From Meinhardsimonia xiamenensis (GTDB lineage: Bacteria; Pseudomonadota; Alphaproteobacteria; Rhodobacterales; Rhodobacteraceae): a DNA stretch of 64,000 nt. The notes below the pieces were generated by a model, which searched no databases, was not told where the DNA came from, and worked only from the letters and a program-made list of their open reading frames with translations. Positions 43,604 through 52,871 of the stretch are shown here, piece after piece (position 1 is the stretch's first letter; every line of letters starts with the position of its first letter). Position numbers and translations under genes: made by a program. The stretch is taken from positions 248,001-312,000 of the forward strand of contig NZ_FNFV01000003.1 in assembly GCF_900102905.1 (NCBI RefSeq), read 5' to 3'.

Positions 43604-44830
43604 ATGAGCAGCATCCGAAACGCCTGTCTTGCGGCGCTTGCCGCGCTTTTCTGTCTCGCCGCGCCGGGGGTGGCGCAGGAGCTCACCGCGCTCGCGCATG
43701 TCCGTCCCTCAGACACCACCGCCAAGGCGACTCCCGGCGGCGGGGTGGAGCTTGTGCTCGCCCTTGACCGGCCGGTGCCCTGGCGCGTCTTCACCCTCGA
43801 TGCGCCACCGCGGCTCGTGCTCGACTTTTCCGAGCTGGACTGGTCGGGGCTTTCGCCCGAAACCATCCGGGCGCGGGGGCTTGGCGAAATTTCCATGGGC
43901 CGGTTCCGCCCCGGATGGTCGCGCATGGTGGTTGCCCTCGACGCGCCCCTCGCGATCGCGTCGGCGGCCATGACCACCACCGATGGCGGGGCGGTCGTCA
44001 CGCTGCGCCTTGACCCGACCGACCCCGAAAGCTTCGCCGCGCGCGCGGGCGCGCCGCCCTCGGCGCTGTTTGCGCTGCCCGAGCCGGTGCGCGATCTGCC
44101 GCCCGCCATGCCGCGCCAAAGGGGCGACCGGCCGCTCCGGGTGATGCTCGACCCCGGTCACGGGGGCATCGACCCCGGCGCCGAGCGCGCCGGGCTGCGC
44201 GAGGCCGATCTGATGCTCACCTTCGCCCGGGAGCTCGCCGATGTCCTCCGGCGGTCGGGCATGGAGGTGCACCTGACGCGCGAGGCCGACGCGTTCGTGC
44301 CCCTCGAGGCGCGTCAGAGTCTCGCCCGTGCCGCAGGGGCCGATGTGTTCATCTCGCTGCATGCCGACGCGCTCGCCGAGGGCAGGGCGCGGGGCGCAAC
44401 CGTGTACACACTGTCGGAAAGCGCCTCCGATGCCGCCTCCGCGCTTCTGGCCGAGCGCCATGACCGCGCCGATCTTCTTGCCGGGCTCGACCTTTCCAAC
44501 CATGACGACGTCGTTGCCGATGTGCTGATGGATCTCGCCCGCCTCGAGACCCAGCCGCGCTCCGAGCGGCTTGCCGATGCCATCGTGGCGGCGCTTGGTC
44601 GCTCGATCGGCAACCTGCACAAGCGCCCCCGCGGGCACGCGCATTTCTCGGTGCTGAAGGCGCCGGACATCCCCTCCGTGCTGATCGAGCTCGGATTTCT
44701 TTCGGACCCGCGCGACCGGGAACGCCTTGCGGATCCGTCATGGCGCCGGCGAGCCGCCGAGGCGATCGGCGAGGCCCTTGCCGAATGGGCGCTGATCGAT
44801 GCGGCCGAGGCCTCGCTGGTGCGCAAGTAG
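43604..44830 (+). CDS. N-acetylmuramoyl-L-alanine amidase (AmiC type)
   Basis: Periplasmic Zn amidase of 408 aa that cleaves the lactyl-peptide bond of peptidoglycan during cell separation. A signal peptide (1-24, APGVA) is followed by an AMIN domain (about 30-130), which localises it to the septum, and a catalytic Amidase_3 domain (about 175-400). Zinc ligands are in MLDPGHGGIDPGA (His), LREADLML (Glu) and FISLHADAL (His), with catalytic Glu in VLIELGFLSDP. ATG 43604 is behind GAGG; an earlier start at 43532 would spoil the signal peptide. PBP1A follows directly. Confidence 0.94.
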   Translation: MSSIRNACLAALAALFCLAAPGVAQELTALAHVRPSDTTAKATPGGGVELVLALDRPVPWRVFTLDAPPRLVLDFSELDWSGLSPETIRARGLGEISMGRFRPGWSRMVVALDAPLAIASAAMTTTDGGAVVTLRLDPTDPESFAARAGAPPSALFALPEPVRDLPPAMPRQRGDRPLRVMLDPGHGGIDPGAERAGLREADLMLTFARELADVLRRSGMEVHLTREADAFVPLEARQSLARAAGADVFISLHADALAEGRARGATVYTLSESASDAASALLAERHDRADLLAGLDLSNHDDVVADVLMDLARLETQPRSERLADAIVAALGRSIGNLHKRPRGHAHFSVLKAPDIPSVLIELGFLSDPRDRERLADPSWRRRAAEAIGEALAEWALIDAAEASLVRK

Positions 44831-44879
44831 GCCGCGCCTGGCGGCTCGGTGCCAACCTGCCGCGGTCGTCCTGCCGCTT

Positions 44880-44908
44880 TTGACCATGCCCGGTCGCACG
44901 CCTATATT
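44880..44908 (+). promoter_or_regulatory. Sigma-70 promoter of the PBP1A gene
   Basis: TTGACC (44880-44885), 17 bases, TATATT (44903-44908), 24 bases before the ATG at 44933. This is among the best consensus matches in the window and implies a short leader of about 18 bases. Confidence 0.7.
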
Positions 44909-44932
44909 GCCGCCGTCGGTGAGAGGGTCGTC

Positions 44933-47461
44933 ATGTTCCGTTTCATCCTGTCCGTCCTGGGCGCGCTGTTCAGCGCGGCAACGATCGGCACGGCTTTTGC
45001 AGCACTGTCGATCGGCGCCGTGTTCTGGGCCTACGGACGGGATCTGCCGAATCACGAGCAGCTCGCGCAATACGCCCCGCCCACCATCAGCCGCATCTAC
45101 GACTCCGAGGGCCGGCTCATCGACGAATTCGCCCGCGAGCGCCGGCTTTTCGTGCCGATCGAGGAGATTCCCGATCTGGTCAAGCACGCCTTCATCTCCG
45201 CCGAGGACAAGAACTTCTACATCCACAAGGGCTACGATCCGCGCGGCATGATCGCCGCGGCGATTGACGCGTTGCGCGGAGAACGGTTGCGTGGCGCCTC
45301 GACCATCACCCAGCAGGTGATGAAGAATTTCCTGCTCTCCTCGGACCGCTCGGCAGAGCGCAAGATCAAGGAGCTGATCCTCGCCACCCGCCTCGAGGAG
45401 ACACTGTCGAAGGACAAAATTCTGGAACTGTACCTCAACGAGATCTTTCTGGGGCAGAACTCCTTCGGCGTCGCCGCTGCGGCACAGACCTATTTCAACA
45501 AGACCCTGGCCGAGCTCACCGCGGCGGAAGCGGCCTATCTGGCGGTCCTGCCCAAGGCCCCGTCAACCTACCACCCGGTGCGCCAGCGCGAACGTGCCAT
45601 TGCCCGGCGCAATTTCGTGCTGAAGGAGATGTACGAGAACGGCTACATCTCGCAGGCCGAATATGCGCAGGCCATCACCGAGCCGTTGAAGACGGTGCAG
45701 AACGGCGACTATCCGCCGTTTCGCGACAGCCTGCCGCCGCGCGACTATTTCACCGACGAGATCCGCCGCCAGCTTTCGCGCGACTTCGGGGCGGAAACCT
45801 TCTTCACTGGTGGCCTGACGATCCGGGCCACGGTTGACCCCGAACTGCAGCGCGCCGGGGCAATCGCGCTGCGCCGGGGCCTCGAGAAATACGACCGCGC
45901 GCAGGGCATCTGGCGCGGCACGGGAAAGAGCCTCGCCGCCGACGACCTGGCAGACGAAGCGCGCTGGCGCGCGGCCCTGGCCGAGGTCGACGTGCCCCGC
46001 GACATCGAGCTTGACGGGCTGTGGCGGCCGGCCGTGGTGCTGGAGCTGGGCCGCAACGATGCGCGCATCGGTATCGAGGGGGTGGCGGAAGATGCCGACG
46101 GGCACTGGATCCGCGCCGATGATGTTCAGTGGGCTCGCCCGTTGGGCGAAGACGGCAAGCCGGGGCCAAAGGCGCGGCGGGTGTCCGATCTGCTCAAGGT
46201 CGGCGATGTGGTGCTGGTGCGGGAGGTGAAGGGCGAGAACGGCACCCGCACCGGCTGGACACTGCGCCAGGTGCCCGAGATCCAGGGCGCGTTCATGGCC
46301 ATGGACGTGCACACCGGGCGCGTGCTGGCCATGCAGGGCGGCTTTTCCTACCAGAGTTCGGTGTTCAACCGGGTCACCCAGGCGATGCGGCAGCCGGGCT
46401 CCAACTTCAAGCCGTTCGTCTATGCCGCGGCGCTGGACTCGGGGTTCTCTCCGGCGACGATCGTCATCGATGCGCCGATCGAGGTGGAGACCGGCGAAGG
46501 CGTTTGGCGGCCGCAGAATGCCTCCGAAAAGTTCTACGGGCCGACGCCGCTCAGGACCGGAATCGAGCAGTCGCGCAACCTGATGACGGTGCGCCTTGCC
46601 CAGGAGCTGGGGATGGAGACCGTCGCCGCCTACGCCGAGCGCTTCGGGGTGTACGACGAGATGCAGCCCTATCTGGCCAATGCGCTGGGCGCGCAGGAGA
46701 CCACCCTTTACCGGATCGTCTCGGCCTACGCGATGTTTGCCAATGGCGGCCAGCGGGTGGAGCCGACGCTGGTGGACCGCGTGCAGGACCGCTGGGGGCG
46801 CACGGTCTATCGCCATGACACCCGCAAATGCCTCGACTGTCAGGTTGCCGCCCTCGAGCCGGGGCGCGGCCCGCGGATCGAGACAACCCGGCGCCGCGTG
46901 ATCGACGCAATCACCGCCTACCAGCTGACCTCGATGATGGAGGGGGTGGTCAAGCGCGGCACCGCTGCGGGGATCGTCACCCTTGATGTGCCGGTGGCCG
47001 GCAAGACCGGCACCACGAACGACGCCCGCGACGTGTGGTTCACGGGCTTCACCTCGAATATCGCCGCCGGATGCTACATGGGCTTCGATCAGCCTCGCTC
47101 GCTCGGAAGAAGCGCCTATGGCGGCACCATGTGCGGGCCGGTCTTCGACGAGTTCATGGAGGTTGCGACGGCGAAATACGGTGGCGGGCCGTTCAAGGTG
47201 CCGCCGGGGGGGCACTTCATCAAGATCGACCGCTACTCCGGCGCCCGCCTGCCCGACGATGCGGAAGGGCCCAATGTGGTGGCCGAATATTTCCGCGACG
47301 GCGAGGAGCCTTTTGTCAGCGTCATCGATGGGGGGTGGGCGATGGGCTCGAACCTGCCGTTGTATCTGCCCGAGGAAGGCGGCGCCCCGGCTTCCGGCGA
47401 AGGCGGAGGCGTTCCGGCCAAGGCGGATTTCGGCACGCTCTCCTCCGGCGGACTGTACTGA
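44933..47461 (+). CDS. Penicillin-binding protein 1A
   Basis: Bifunctional peptidoglycan synthase, 842 aa, class A PBP. An N-terminal membrane anchor (about 8-32) is followed by the GT51 glycosyltransferase with Glu91 in SAEDKNFYIHKGYDPRG and GASTITQQVMKNFLL. An OB-like insert leads to the transpeptidase: Ser490 and Lys493 in PGSNFKPF, and the KTGT box GKTGTTND at Lys691. All are intact. ATG 44933 follows GAGAGGG and fits the promoter. It lies beside an amidase gene, so synthesis and cleavage enzymes are grouped. The length and insert match alphaproteobacterial PBP1A. Confidence 0.96.
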   Translation: MFRFILSVLGALFSAATIGTAFAALSIGAVFWAYGRDLPNHEQLAQYAPPTISRIYDSEGRLIDEFARERRLFVPIEEIPDLVKHAFISAEDKNFYIHKGYDPRGMIAAAIDALRGERLRGASTITQQVMKNFLLSSDRSAERKIKELILATRLEETLSKDKILELYLNEIFLGQNSFGVAAAAQTYFNKTLAELTAAEAAYLAVLPKAPSTYHPVRQRERAIARRNFVLKEMYENGYISQAEYAQAITEPLKTVQNGDYPPFRDSLPPRDYFTDEIRRQLSRDFGAETFFTGGLTIRATVDPELQRAGAIALRRGLEKYDRAQGIWRGTGKSLAADDLADEARWRAALAEVDVPRDIELDGLWRPAVVLELGRNDARIGIEGVAEDADGHWIRADDVQWARPLGEDGKPGPKARRVSDLLKVGDVVLVREVKGENGTRTGWTLRQVPEIQGAFMAMDVHTGRVLAMQGGFSYQSSVFNRVTQAMRQPGSNFKPFVYAAALDSGFSPATIVIDAPIEVETGEGVWRPQNASEKFYGPTPLRTGIEQSRNLMTVRLAQELGMETVAAYAERFGVYDEMQPYLANALGAQETTLYRIVSAYAMFANGGQRVEPTLVDRVQDRWGRTVYRHDTRKCLDCQVAALEPGRGPRIETTRRRVIDAITAYQLTSMMEGVVKRGTAAGIVTLDVPVAGKTGTTNDARDVWFTGFTSNIAAGCYMGFDQPRSLGRSAYGGTMCGPVFDEFMEVATAKYGGGPFKVPPGGHFIKIDRYSGARLPDDAEGPNVVAEYFRDGEEPFVSVIDGGWAMGSNLPLYLPEEGGAPASGEGGGVPAKADFGTLSSGGLY

Positions 47462-47471
47462 CGGCTCGCCG

Positions 47472-47498
47472 CGCGCCCGCTTGAAGGCGAAGGGCGCG
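47472..47498 (+). terminator. GC-rich hairpin after the PBP1A gene
   Basis: CGCGCCC (47472-47478) pairs with GGGCGCG (47492-47498) around a 13-base loop, 10 bases after the stop. No T-run follows, so it is a weak candidate. Confidence 0.3.
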
Positions 47499-47545
47499 GG
47501 CGTTATCTGCTGCTTCACCTCCCGAACCGGCCGAGAGACAGGAAC

Positions 47546-48679
47546 ATGCGCGCCGAAGCTCAGAATACGGTGGATGCGATCAGGAAGTCGCTGGAGCTGC
47601 TCAAGCAGCGCATTGGCTGGGAAACTGCGGCCCATCGGCTCGAGGAATTCAACGCGATGGTGGAGGATCCCACGCTCTGGGACGATCCCGCGCGTGCCCA
47701 GAAACTCATGCGCGAGCGCCAGGCGCTCGTCGACTCTGTCGAGACGGTGAAGGCGATCGAGCAGGAGCTTTCCGACAACGTCGAGCTGATCGAACTTGGC
47801 GAGGCCGAGGGCGACGAAGAGGTCGTGGCCGAGGCCGAGGAGGCGCTGAAGGCTCTCAGGAAGCGCGCGGAAGAGAAGGAGATCGAGGCGCTGCTGTCCG
47901 GCGAGGCCGATGCCAACGACTGCTATCTGGAAATCAACGCAGGTGCCGGCGGCACCGAAAGCTGCGACTGGGCGGCGATGCTCGCGCGCATGTATGTGCG
48001 CTGGGCCGAAAAGCACGGCTATTCCGTCGAGCTGATCGCCGAGAACCCGGGCGAGGAGGCCGGGATCAAGTCGGTGGTCTACAAGGTTGTCGGCCCCAAC
48101 GCCTACGGGTGGCTGAAGACGGAATCCGGCGTCCACCGGCTGGTGCGCATCTCGCCATTCGACAGTTCCGCGCGCCGGCACACCTCTTTTGCCAGCGTCT
48201 GGGTCTATCCGGTCGTCGATGACAACATCGAGATCGAGATCAACCCCGCGGACATTCGCATCGACACATTCCGCTCCTCGGGCGCCGGTGGCCAGCACGT
48301 GAACACCACCGATTCGGCGGTGCGGATCACCCACCTTCCCACCGGCATCGTGGTGACGAGTTCGGAGAAGTCCCAGCACCAGAACCGCGAGATCGCCATG
48401 AAGGCGCTGAAGTCGCGGCTCTACCAGCTTGAACTCGACAAGCGCAACCAGGCCATCGCCGAGGCCCATGAGGCCAAGGGCGAGGCGGCCTGGGGCAACC
48501 AGATCCGTTCCTATGTTCTGCAGCCCTATCAGATGGTGAAGGATCTGCGCACCGGGGTCGAGACATCGGACACGCAAGGTGTGCTTGACGGGGATCTCGA
48601 CCAGTTCATGGCCGCGGCGCTTGCCAAGGACGTTGCAGGCAAGAGCCGCAGCGAGGCGGCGGCGTCTGCCCAGGCGTGA
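47546..48679 (+). CDS. prfB: Peptide chain release factor 2
   Basis: Class I release factor for UAA/UGA, 377 aa. The codon-recognition tripeptide SPF is at 203-205, which distinguishes RF2 from RF1, and the peptidyl-tRNA hydrolysis motif GGQ at 248-250. The gene is one continuous frame: the programmed +1 frameshift near codon 25 used by E. coli and many others is absent, so autoregulation by that route is not possible here. The start is ATG 47546 with a weak upstream site. The gene ends 242 bases before metZ. Confidence 0.97.
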   Translation: MRAEAQNTVDAIRKSLELLKQRIGWETAAHRLEEFNAMVEDPTLWDDPARAQKLMRERQALVDSVETVKAIEQELSDNVELIELGEAEGDEEVVAEAEEALKALRKRAEEKEIEALLSGEADANDCYLEINAGAGGTESCDWAAMLARMYVRWAEKHGYSVELIAENPGEEAGIKSVVYKVVGPNAYGWLKTESGVHRLVRISPFDSSARRHTSFASVWVYPVVDDNIEIEINPADIRIDTFRSSGAGGQHVNTTDSAVRITHLPTGIVVTSSEKSQHQNREIAMKALKSRLYQLELDKRNQAIAEAHEAKGEAAWGNQIRSYVLQPYQMVKDLRTGVETSDTQGVLDGDLDQFMAAALAKDVAGKSRSEAAASAQA

Positions 48680-48725
48680 GGCGGCGGGCCGGAACGGCCG
48701 CCTGTGGCGGCCGTGCCTGCGGCGC

Positions 48726-48749
48726 GGGTATTTTCACCAGGGTGATCGG
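48726..48749 (+). repeat. Dispersed GGGTATTT...TGATGG motif, copy 5 of 5
   Basis: GGGTATTT, TCACC, AGGGTGATCGG. It lies 46 bases after the prfB stop and 14 bases before the -35 of the metZ promoter. Confidence 0.75.
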
Positions 48750-48762
48750 GCGAGAGGCGCTG

Positions 48763-48791
48763 TTGACGCTGGCGCGTGTCCGGCTTATGCG
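48763..48791 (+). promoter_or_regulatory. Sigma-70 promoter of metZ
   Basis: TTGACG (48763-48768), 17 bases, TATGCG (48786-48791). Transcription would begin around 48798, which is the first base of the P1 stem of the SAM-II aptamer, so the riboswitch would sit at the extreme 5' end of the RNA. Confidence 0.65.
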
Positions 48792-48796
48792 GAGCG

Positions 48797-48852
48797 CACG
48801 TGGCGATTTGTTCACCGGATTGCGGGCCACGTAAAACAAGCCGCTAAAGAGG
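48797..48852 (+). promoter_or_regulatory. SAM-II riboswitch aptamer
   Basis: S-adenosylmethionine-sensing RNA of the SAM-II (metA) class. P1 is ACGTGGC (48798-48804) with GCCACGT (48826-48832); the conserved GATTTG follows P1, and the 3' pseudoknot segment reads AAAACAAGCCGCTAAAG. Loop bases GCGG (48822-48825) can pair with CCGC (48841-48844). It lies just upstream of a methionine-biosynthesis gene in an alphaproteobacterium, the known setting. High SAM should reduce metZ expression. Confidence 0.92.
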
Positions 48853-48865
48853 TCTGGGCAACATC

Positions 48866-48901
48866 GACCCCCGACGCTCTTCGCGGTGGGGGTCTTTTGT
48901 T
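48866..48901 (+). terminator. Intrinsic terminator between SAM-II aptamer and metZ
   Basis: The stem GACCCCC (48866-48872) with GGGGGTC (48888-48894) is followed at once by TTTTGTT. It lies 13 bases after the aptamer and ends 21 bases before the metZ ATG, so it is the likely expression platform: SAM binding would favour termination. No strong antiterminator was seen by eye. Confidence 0.8.
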
Positions 48902-48921
48902 GTGCGCAATGGAGGCGCAGC

Positions 48922-50112
48922 ATGACGGAACGCGGGCAGTCCAGGCGCACCAGGGCCATCCATGCCGGTATCCGGCGCAGTGGCTATGGCGAGGTGGCCG
49001 AGGCGATCTTTCTCACTCAGGGCTTCGTCTACGACAGCGCCGAGAAGGCCGAGGCGCGGTTCATCGAGGCGGGACCGGACGAGTTCATCTACGCCCGCTA
49101 CGGCAACCCCACGGTGCGCATGTTCGAAGAGCGCATGGCCGCTCTCGAAGGCGCGGAGGACGCGTTTGCCACGGCCTCGGGCATGGCGGCGGTCAACGGC
49201 GCGCTGATGTGTCAGCTGGCCGCCGGTGACCGGGTGGTGGCGAGCCGTGCGCTGTTCGGCTCCTGCCTCTACATTCTCGAGGACATCCTGCCGCGTTTCG
49301 GAGTGGAGGTCGTGCTTGTGGACGGCACCGATCTCGAGGCCTGGCGGACGGCGCTCGCGCCGGGCGCGCGGGCGGTGTTTCTCGAGTCGGTCGCCAACCC
49401 CACCCTCGACATCATCGACATCGCCGCCGTCTCGGCGCTGGCCCATGATGCGGGCGCCTGCGTGATCGTCGATAATGTCTTTGCCACGCCCGTCTTCTCC
49501 CGGGCGCTCGATCATGGGGCGGACGTGGTCGTGTATTCCACGACCAAGCATGTGGACGGGCAGGGGCGCTGTCTGGGCGGGGTGGTGCTGGGAAGCCGCG
49601 ACTTCATCCGCAAGCGGCTCGAGCCCTATCTCAAGCACACTGGCGGGGCCATGAGCCCGTTCAACGCCTGGGTGATGCTCAAGGGGCTGGAAACGCTCGA
49701 TCTGCGCGTGCGCGCGCAGGCGCAGGCGGCGCTGGAGCTTGCGCGCGGGCTCGAGGGGCATCCGGCGCTTGCGCGGGTGATCTATCCGGGCCTGCCGTCA
49801 CACCCTCAGCACGCGCTCGCGGTCCGGCAGATGCCGGAGGGGCAGGGAACCGTCTTCTCGATCGACGTGAAGGGCGGCAAGGAAGGCGCCTTCCGCTTCA
49901 TCAATGCGCTCGAGATCTTCACGATCTCGAACAATCTGGGCGATGCGAAATCCATCGTGACCCATCCCGCGACCACGACCCATCAGCGCCTGTCAGAAGA
50001 GACGCGGGCGGCGCTTGGCATCACGCCGGGTCTGGTGCGCATTTCGGTCGGGCTCGAGGACCCGGCCGACCTCGCCGCCGATCTGGCGCGCGGACTGGCC
50101 GCGGTCGGGTGA
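48922..50112 (+). CDS. metZ: O-succinylhomoserine sulfhydrylase
   Basis: Cys/Met metabolism PLP enzyme of 396 aa that makes homocysteine from O-succinylhomoserine and sulfide. The family blocks are FIYARYGNPTVRMFEERMA, ATASGMAAVNGALM, DNVFATP, and Lys209 in YSTTKHVDGQGRCLGG binding PLP; SLGDAKSIVTHP is represented by NLGDAKSIVTHPATTTHQ. ATG 48922 has GGAGG six bases upstream. It is preceded by a sigma-70 promoter, a SAM-II aptamer and an intrinsic terminator, which fits methionine control. O-acetylhomoserine is a possible alternative substrate. Confidence 0.94.
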   Translation: MTERGQSRRTRAIHAGIRRSGYGEVAEAIFLTQGFVYDSAEKAEARFIEAGPDEFIYARYGNPTVRMFEERMAALEGAEDAFATASGMAAVNGALMCQLAAGDRVVASRALFGSCLYILEDILPRFGVEVVLVDGTDLEAWRTALAPGARAVFLESVANPTLDIIDIAAVSALAHDAGACVIVDNVFATPVFSRALDHGADVVVYSTTKHVDGQGRCLGGVVLGSRDFIRKRLEPYLKHTGGAMSPFNAWVMLKGLETLDLRVRAQAQAALELARGLEGHPALARVIYPGLPSHPQHALAVRQMPEGQGTVFSIDVKGGKEGAFRFINALEIFTISNNLGDAKSIVTHPATTTHQRLSEETRAALGITPGLVRISVGLEDPADLAADLARGLAAVG

Positions 50113-50219
50113 TCCGCCCGGCGGCGCAGCCCGTATGAGAAGCGGGTTGCGTATGAGGAATGGAAATTCGTCCATCTGTCTCATATCTTCACCCGGTGCG
50201 ACACGAGGGAGATCGCTCG

Positions 50220-51350
<1,131 letters not shown>

Positions 51351-51397
51351 CCGGCCCGGCTTGACAGCGGCCAAGCCCGGCGACATGCCTGCGGCCC

Positions 51398-52846
51398 ATG
51401 TTTGACGTCCGCCCCGTTGCCTATGTCACCGGCCTGCTCGTGGCGGTGCTCGGCGCCTCGATGCTCGTGCCGATGGCGGTCGATTTCGCCTATGGCAACG
51501 GCCACTGGCCGATCTTTCTGGAGGCGGCAATCGTCACCGCGCTGACGGGCGGGCTTGCCGCGCTGGCCTCGGCAAACGGCGTCGGGCCGCGCCTGTCGCT
51601 GCGGCAGACCTTCCTGATCGCCACGCTGGCGTGGCTGGTTCTGCCCGTCTTTGCCGCGATCCCCTTCATGCTCGGCCCGCCCGAGGCGCGCTTTGTCGAT
51701 GCCTTCTTCGAGGCGATGTCGGGGCTCACCACCACCGGCTCGACCGTCTTTGTCGGGCTCGACAGCCTGCCCGAGGGCGTGCTTCTTTGGCGTTCGATGC
51801 TGCAGTGGTTCGGCGGGGTCGGGATCATCGTGGTGGCGATGGTGTTCCTGCCCGAGCTGCGCGTGGGCGGCATGCAGATCTTCCGCACCGAGGCTTTCGA
51901 CACCGCCGGCAAGATCCTGCCGCGTGCGGCCCAGATCGCGGCGCGGATCGGCGTGGTATATCTGGTGCTGACAGCGGCATGCATCGCCGCCTATCGGGCG
52001 GTGGGAATGGACGCCTTCGACGCCGTCAACCACGCGCTGACGACCGTCTCCACCGGCGGCTTCTCGACGACTGATGCCTCATTCGGCGCCTTTCAGGGCG
52101 TACCGGAATATGTGGCCTCCGTCTTCATGGTGCTCGCAAGCCTTCCCTTCGTGCGCTTCGTTCAGCTGATGGGCGGCTCGGCAATGCCGCTCTGGCGGGA
52201 CAGCCAGGTGCGCGCGTTTCTGGTGGTGATGCTGGCGCTGACCGGGGTCACCGCGCTTTACCGCGTGCTCGCCAATGACGACCATCTCGAGCATGCCATT
52301 CGCGAGGGGCTGTTCAACGTAACCTCGATCATGACCGGCACGGGCTATGCGAGCGTCGACTACCAGCTCTGGGGCAGCTTCCCGGTGGTGCTGTTCTTCT
52401 TCCTGGGCCTCATCGGCGGCTGTGCGGGCTCGACCTGCTGTTCGATCAAGATTTTCCGTTATCAGCTCCTGATCTCGGCGATCCGGGCGCAGATCCGGCG
52501 ACTGCATTCGCCCCATGGCGTGTTCGAGCCGCGCTACGAGGGGCGAAAGGTGGGGGAAGATGTGATCTCTTCGGTGATCACCTTTTTCGTCATCTTCATC
52601 GTGACTCTGGGCGTGCTGTCCGTCGCCCTGGCGATGACCGGTCTTGACACCGTGACGGCGCTTTCGGGGGCGGCGACCGCGCTTGCCAACATCGGACCGG
52701 GGCTCGGCCGCGAGATCGGGCCGGCGGGCAATTTCGCCGGCCTCAATGACACGGCAAAATGGCTGCTCAGTCTTGCCATGCTCGCCGGAAGGCTCGAACT
52801 GATGACGGTGCTGGTTCTCTTCACCCGCCGCTTCTGGAGCGCCTGA
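51398..52846 (+). CDS. trkH: TrkH family potassium uptake protein
   Basis: Inner-membrane K+ channel subunit, 482 aa, with four M1-P-M2 repeats. Filter-like segments are seen at MSGLTTTGSTVF, TTVSTGGFSTTD, TSIMTGTGYAS and ALANIGPGLG, each with the expected Gly. The C-terminus GRLELMTVLVLFTRRFW is the TrkH family signature. TrkA, the NAD-binding regulatory ring, is not adjacent and must be encoded elsewhere. It is convergent with the protease-like gene, 25 bases apart. Confidence 0.95.
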   Translation: MFDVRPVAYVTGLLVAVLGASMLVPMAVDFAYGNGHWPIFLEAAIVTALTGGLAALASANGVGPRLSLRQTFLIATLAWLVLPVFAAIPFMLGPPEARFVDAFFEAMSGLTTTGSTVFVGLDSLPEGVLLWRSMLQWFGGVGIIVVAMVFLPELRVGGMQIFRTEAFDTAGKILPRAAQIAARIGVVYLVLTAACIAAYRAVGMDAFDAVNHALTTVSTGGFSTTDASFGAFQGVPEYVASVFMVLASLPFVRFVQLMGGSAMPLWRDSQVRAFLVVMLALTGVTALYRVLANDDHLEHAIREGLFNVTSIMTGTGYASVDYQLWGSFPVVLFFFLGLIGGCAGSTCCSIKIFRYQLLISAIRAQIRRLHSPHGVFEPRYEGRKVGEDVISSVITFFVIFIVTLGVLSVALAMTGLDTVTALSGAATALANIGPGLGREIGPAGNFAGLNDTAKWLLSLAMLAGRLELMTVLVLFTRRFWSA

Positions 52847-52871
52847 CAAGTGACAAAGGGCGCAGGCCCTC

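Noticed and set aside
45563..48577. Open frame of 1004 codons on the minus strand across PBP1A and prfB
   Set aside because: Opposite PBP1A and prfB, which have intact catalytic motifs. The predicted protein is rich in His/Arg/Gly/Leu with no recognisable domain, as expected for the antisense of G+C-rich genes.
50132..50190. Zur-type or other operator before folE2
   Set aside because: There are two CGTATGAG copies 18 bases apart and an ATGGA/TCCAT inverted pair, but nothing resembling a Zur palindrome. Too weak to call.
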